NCBI RefSeq assembly: GCF_041908905.1
Contig: NZ_JAYREK010000002.1
Span: forward strand, 124,001-188,000
DNA: 64,000 nt
Reading direction: 5' to 3'
DNA from: Zoogloea sp041908905
Lineage (GTDB): Bacteria; Pseudomonadota; Gammaproteobacteria; Burkholderiales; Rhodocyclaceae
Every line of letters begins with the position of its first letter. The stretch's first letter is position 1. The notes below the pieces were generated by a model. It saw nothing but the letters and a program-made list of their open reading frames with translations, made no database searches and was not told the origin of the DNA. Shown in pieces: positions 62,169-64,000 of this stretch. The translations under genes and the position numbers were made by a program.

Positions 62169-63193
62169 TCTTCTTCCTCCACGTGGTGGGAAGTCAGGGA
62201 GCGCCACATCAGCACCGGGATGATCAGCGTGAACACGATGACGTCCTTGAAGGCGCTCGCCCAGAAGGACGAGAAGGATTCGAGCAGGCCGACCAGGATC
62301 GCACCGCCCGCCGCCAGCGGGTAGCTCGCCAGCCCGCCGATGATGGCGGCAACGAAGCCCTTCAGGCCGATCAGGAAGCCGCTGTCGTAGTAGATGGTGG
62401 TGATCGGCGCCACCAGCAGGCCCGACAACACGCCGATGACCGCCGCCAGGAAGAAGGTCAGCCGCCCCGCCAGCGCCGGCGAGATGCCCATCAGGCGCGC
62501 GCCGTTGCGGTTAATGGCGGTGGCGCGCAGGGCCTTGCCGTAGAGCGTGCGGTCGAAGAACAGGTACAGCCCGACGATCAGCACCACCGACGCGCCGAGC
62601 ACCACCAGCGTATGTCCGCCGACCATCAGCGAACCGAGCTCGAACTGGGCGTCGCTGAAGGGCTGGGTGCGCGAGCCTTCGGGGCCGAAGATCAGCAGGC
62701 CGAGGCCGACCATCGCCAGATGCACCGCCACCGAGATGATCAGCAGCACCAGCACCGGCGCCTCGGCGACCGGCTGGAAGGCCACCCGGTAGAGCATCGG
62801 GCCCATCGGCACGACGATCGCCAGGGCGATCAGCACCCGCAGAGCGGTGGGCAGGTCGGCCAGCGGCAGCACCCGCAGCACGCCCGCCAGCGCGAGCGGA
62901 TAGGCCAGGTTCCACAGCACGGAGCGCCCGATGCTGCGCCGGCCGCTGGCCGAGAAGACGTCCACCGCCAGGGTCAGCGCGCCGCAGCCGACCAGCAGCC
63001 AGGTGGTGGCGGGAAAGTGGCCGGCCTCGAGGGCCGCCATCGTGAGGGCGCCCCAGGCGAGGAACTCCCCCTGCGGGATGAAGATGACCCGGGTGACGGC
63101 AAACACCAGCACCAGCGCCAGGGCCAGCAGCGCATAGATGGCGCCGTTGGTGACGCCGTCCTGGCCGAGCATTGCAATGATATCGGCATCCAT
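62165..63193 (-). CDS. livH: Branched-chain amino acid-type ABC transporter permease LivH
   Basis: A 342-residue permease with about eight helices. The start VTNGAIYALLALALVLVFAVTRVIFIPQGEF and the C-terminal GLKGFVAAIIGGLASYPLAAGGAILVGLLES are the LivH signatures. It pairs with the LivM domain to form the channel. The solute is unknown: aromatic acids, amides or branched-chain amino acids are all carried by such systems. It lies 88 bp downstream of the binding protein gene. Confidence 0.93.
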   Translation of the reverse strand: MDADIIAMLGQDGVTNGAIYALLALALVLVFAVTRVIFIPQGEFLAWGALTMAALEAGHFPATTWLLVGCGALTLAVDVFSASGRRSIGRSVLWNLAYPLALAGVLRVLPLADLPTALRVLIALAIVVPMGPMLYRVAFQPVAEAPVLVLLIISVAVHLAMVGLGLLIFGPEGSRTQPFSDAQFELGSLMVGGHTLVVLGASVVLIVGLYLFFDRTLYGKALRATAINRNGARLMGISPALAGRLTFFLAAVIGVLSGLLVAPITTIYYDSGFLIGLKGFVAAIIGGLASYPLAAGGAILVGLLESFSSFWASAFKDVIVFTLIIPVLMWRSLTSHHVEEEE

Positions 63194-63281
63194 CGAGGAC
63201 TCCTGTGCAGACGCACCGGCGCTGCCTGGGCAGGCCGGTGCGGGAAGACGGCAAGGCGGCCGGGATGCCCCGGCCAGGCCC

Positions 63282-64000
63282 TTACTTGACGAGCTTCCAG
63301 TGGTTGTTCTCGACCTTGATCATCACGATCGCGCTGGCGTCGTAGCCGGCATGGTCACCGGCGCTCATCGTGTAGACGCCGTTGGTGCCCACCAGCTTGC
63401 TGGTCTTCTCGAGGCCGTCGCGCAGCGCCGCGCGGAACTCCGGCGTGCCCGGCCTGGCCTTGCCCTTCTGGGCGCCGGTGATGGCGTTCTGCAGCAGCTG
63501 CCAGGCGTCCCAGGTGGCACCGGCGAAGGTGGAGCGGGAATCCGGGCCGTACTTGCCCTCGAGGGTCTGCACGAAGGCCACCGCGTTCTTCTTGGTGGGG
63601 TGGCTGTCGGGCAGCTGCTCGGCCACCAGCACCGGGCCGACCGGGATCAGCGCGCCTTCGACGTTCTTGCCGCCGACCCGCAGGAACTCCTTGCTGGTGA
63701 CGCCGTGGGACTGGTAGATGCGGCCCTTGAAGCCGCGCTCGCGCAGGGTGATCTGGGGCATCGCGGCGGGGGTGCCGGAGGCGCCCACGAAGACCGCGTC
63801 GGGCTTGGCGCTGATCAGCTTGAGCACCTGGGCCTGCACGCTCGGGTCGGCGCGGCCGTAACGCTCGGCGGCGACGATGGTGATCTTGCCTTCGGCGGCC
63901 TTGGTGAGGGCCTTGTGCAGCAGCTCGCCCCAGGAGTCCGAGAAGCCGATGAAGCCGACCGTCTTGACGCCGGCGGCGACCATGTCGGCCACCACGCGCT
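63282..64000 (-). CDS. ABC transporter substrate-binding protein, LivK-type (5' end outside window)
   Basis: The visible 239 codons are the C-terminal part of a periplasmic solute-binding protein of the Peripla_BP_6 type: KTVGFIGFSDSWGELLHKALTKAAEG, VLKLISAKPDAVFVGASGTPAAMPQITLRERG, TWDAWQLLQNAI and GVYTMSAGDHAGYDASAIVMIKVENNHWKLVK. The N terminus and signal peptide lie beyond 64000. It would capture the solute for the LivH/LivMG/LivF transporter. Homologues with this second-lobe sequence are common near aromatic-degradation genes, consistent with the BphD-like hydrolase, but the ligand is not determined. Confidence 0.92.
   Translation of the reverse strand, partial: RVVADMVAAGVKTVGFIGFSDSWGELLHKALTKAAEGKITIVAAERYGRADPSVQAQVLKLISAKPDAVFVGASGTPAAMPQITLRERGFKGRIYQSHGVTSKEFLRVGGKNVEGALIPVGPVLVAEQLPDSHPTKKNAVAFVQTLEGKYGPDSRSTFAGATWDAWQLLQNAITGAQKGKARPGTPEFRAALRDGLEKTSKLVGTNGVYTMSAGDHAGYDASAIVMIKVENNHWKLVK

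Overview
The window is GC-rich chromosomal DNA (about 70 % G+C by eye) from a betaproteobacterium, most plausibly Rhodocyclales (Zoogloea/Thauera/Azoarcus-like). Reasons: the smpB/ratA-rnfH/DUF4124-guaB neighbourhood, yajC-secD-secF, a complete gspC-N type II secretion operon, a PEP-CTERM protein behind a sigma-54-type promoter, an Fnr/HemN/copper-ATPase block, and a quinoprotein alcohol dehydrogenase with its PedF cytochrome. This assignment is inference from gene content and order. I saw no rRNA, tRNA, CRISPR array, insertion sequence or prophage.

1-9.1 kb: a flavodoxin-like protein and a tandem HD/HD-GYP protein converge, followed by an internally deleted, frameshifted MFS transporter pseudogene. 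A seven-gene minus-strand run then encodes an aldehyde dehydrogenase, a two-TM ion channel, an OmpR-type regulator and its sensor kinase, a cytochrome b561, an outer-membrane monoheme cytochrome-porin fusion resembling the Cyc2 family, and a soluble cytochrome c. 9.1-21.2 kb: housekeeping genes (uvrD, a conserved small protein, yajC-secDF, an orphan LolD-like ATPase, guaB, DUF4124, rnfH, ratA, smpB, a TPR-like protein, a pterin dehydratase).

21.2-31.6 kb: a giant DUF748/AsmA-like protein, a BaiN-like flavoprotein, and an alcohol-oxidation locus: a PQQ alcohol dehydrogenase (calcium-type active site), a pentapeptide-repeat protein, cytochrome c-550 PedF, and a divergent NarX/NarL-type two-component pair. 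31.6-31.9 kb holds an array of seven 21-nt repeats, each an imperfect 15-nt palindrome. 31.9-38.3 kb: pyrophosphatase, copper handling (TauE/SafE-like protein, CopA, CopZ), hemN and fnr, the last two diverging around a perfect Fnr box.

38.3-44.2 kb: SirB2, a two-gene operon pairing a diiron oxygen-binding metallo-beta-lactamase-fold protein with a degenerate soluble chemoreceptor-like protein, a PF10136 membrane protein, the PEP-CTERM protein, and truC. 44.3-55.3 kb: twelve T2SS genes in one largely overlapping operon. 55.4-64 kb: transaldolase, RidA, DUF192, a 250-bp hairpin-rich MITE-like repeat, a meta-cleavage hydrolase, a hemerythrin, and a branched-chain-amino-acid-type ABC transporter with a fused LivM-LivG, cut off by the window end inside its binding protein.

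Most worth following up: the diiron protein/chemoreceptor-like pair (38.8-40.2 kb), the Cyc2-like electron-transfer operon (2.7-9.1 kb) and the 21-nt palindromic repeat array (31.67-31.82 kb).
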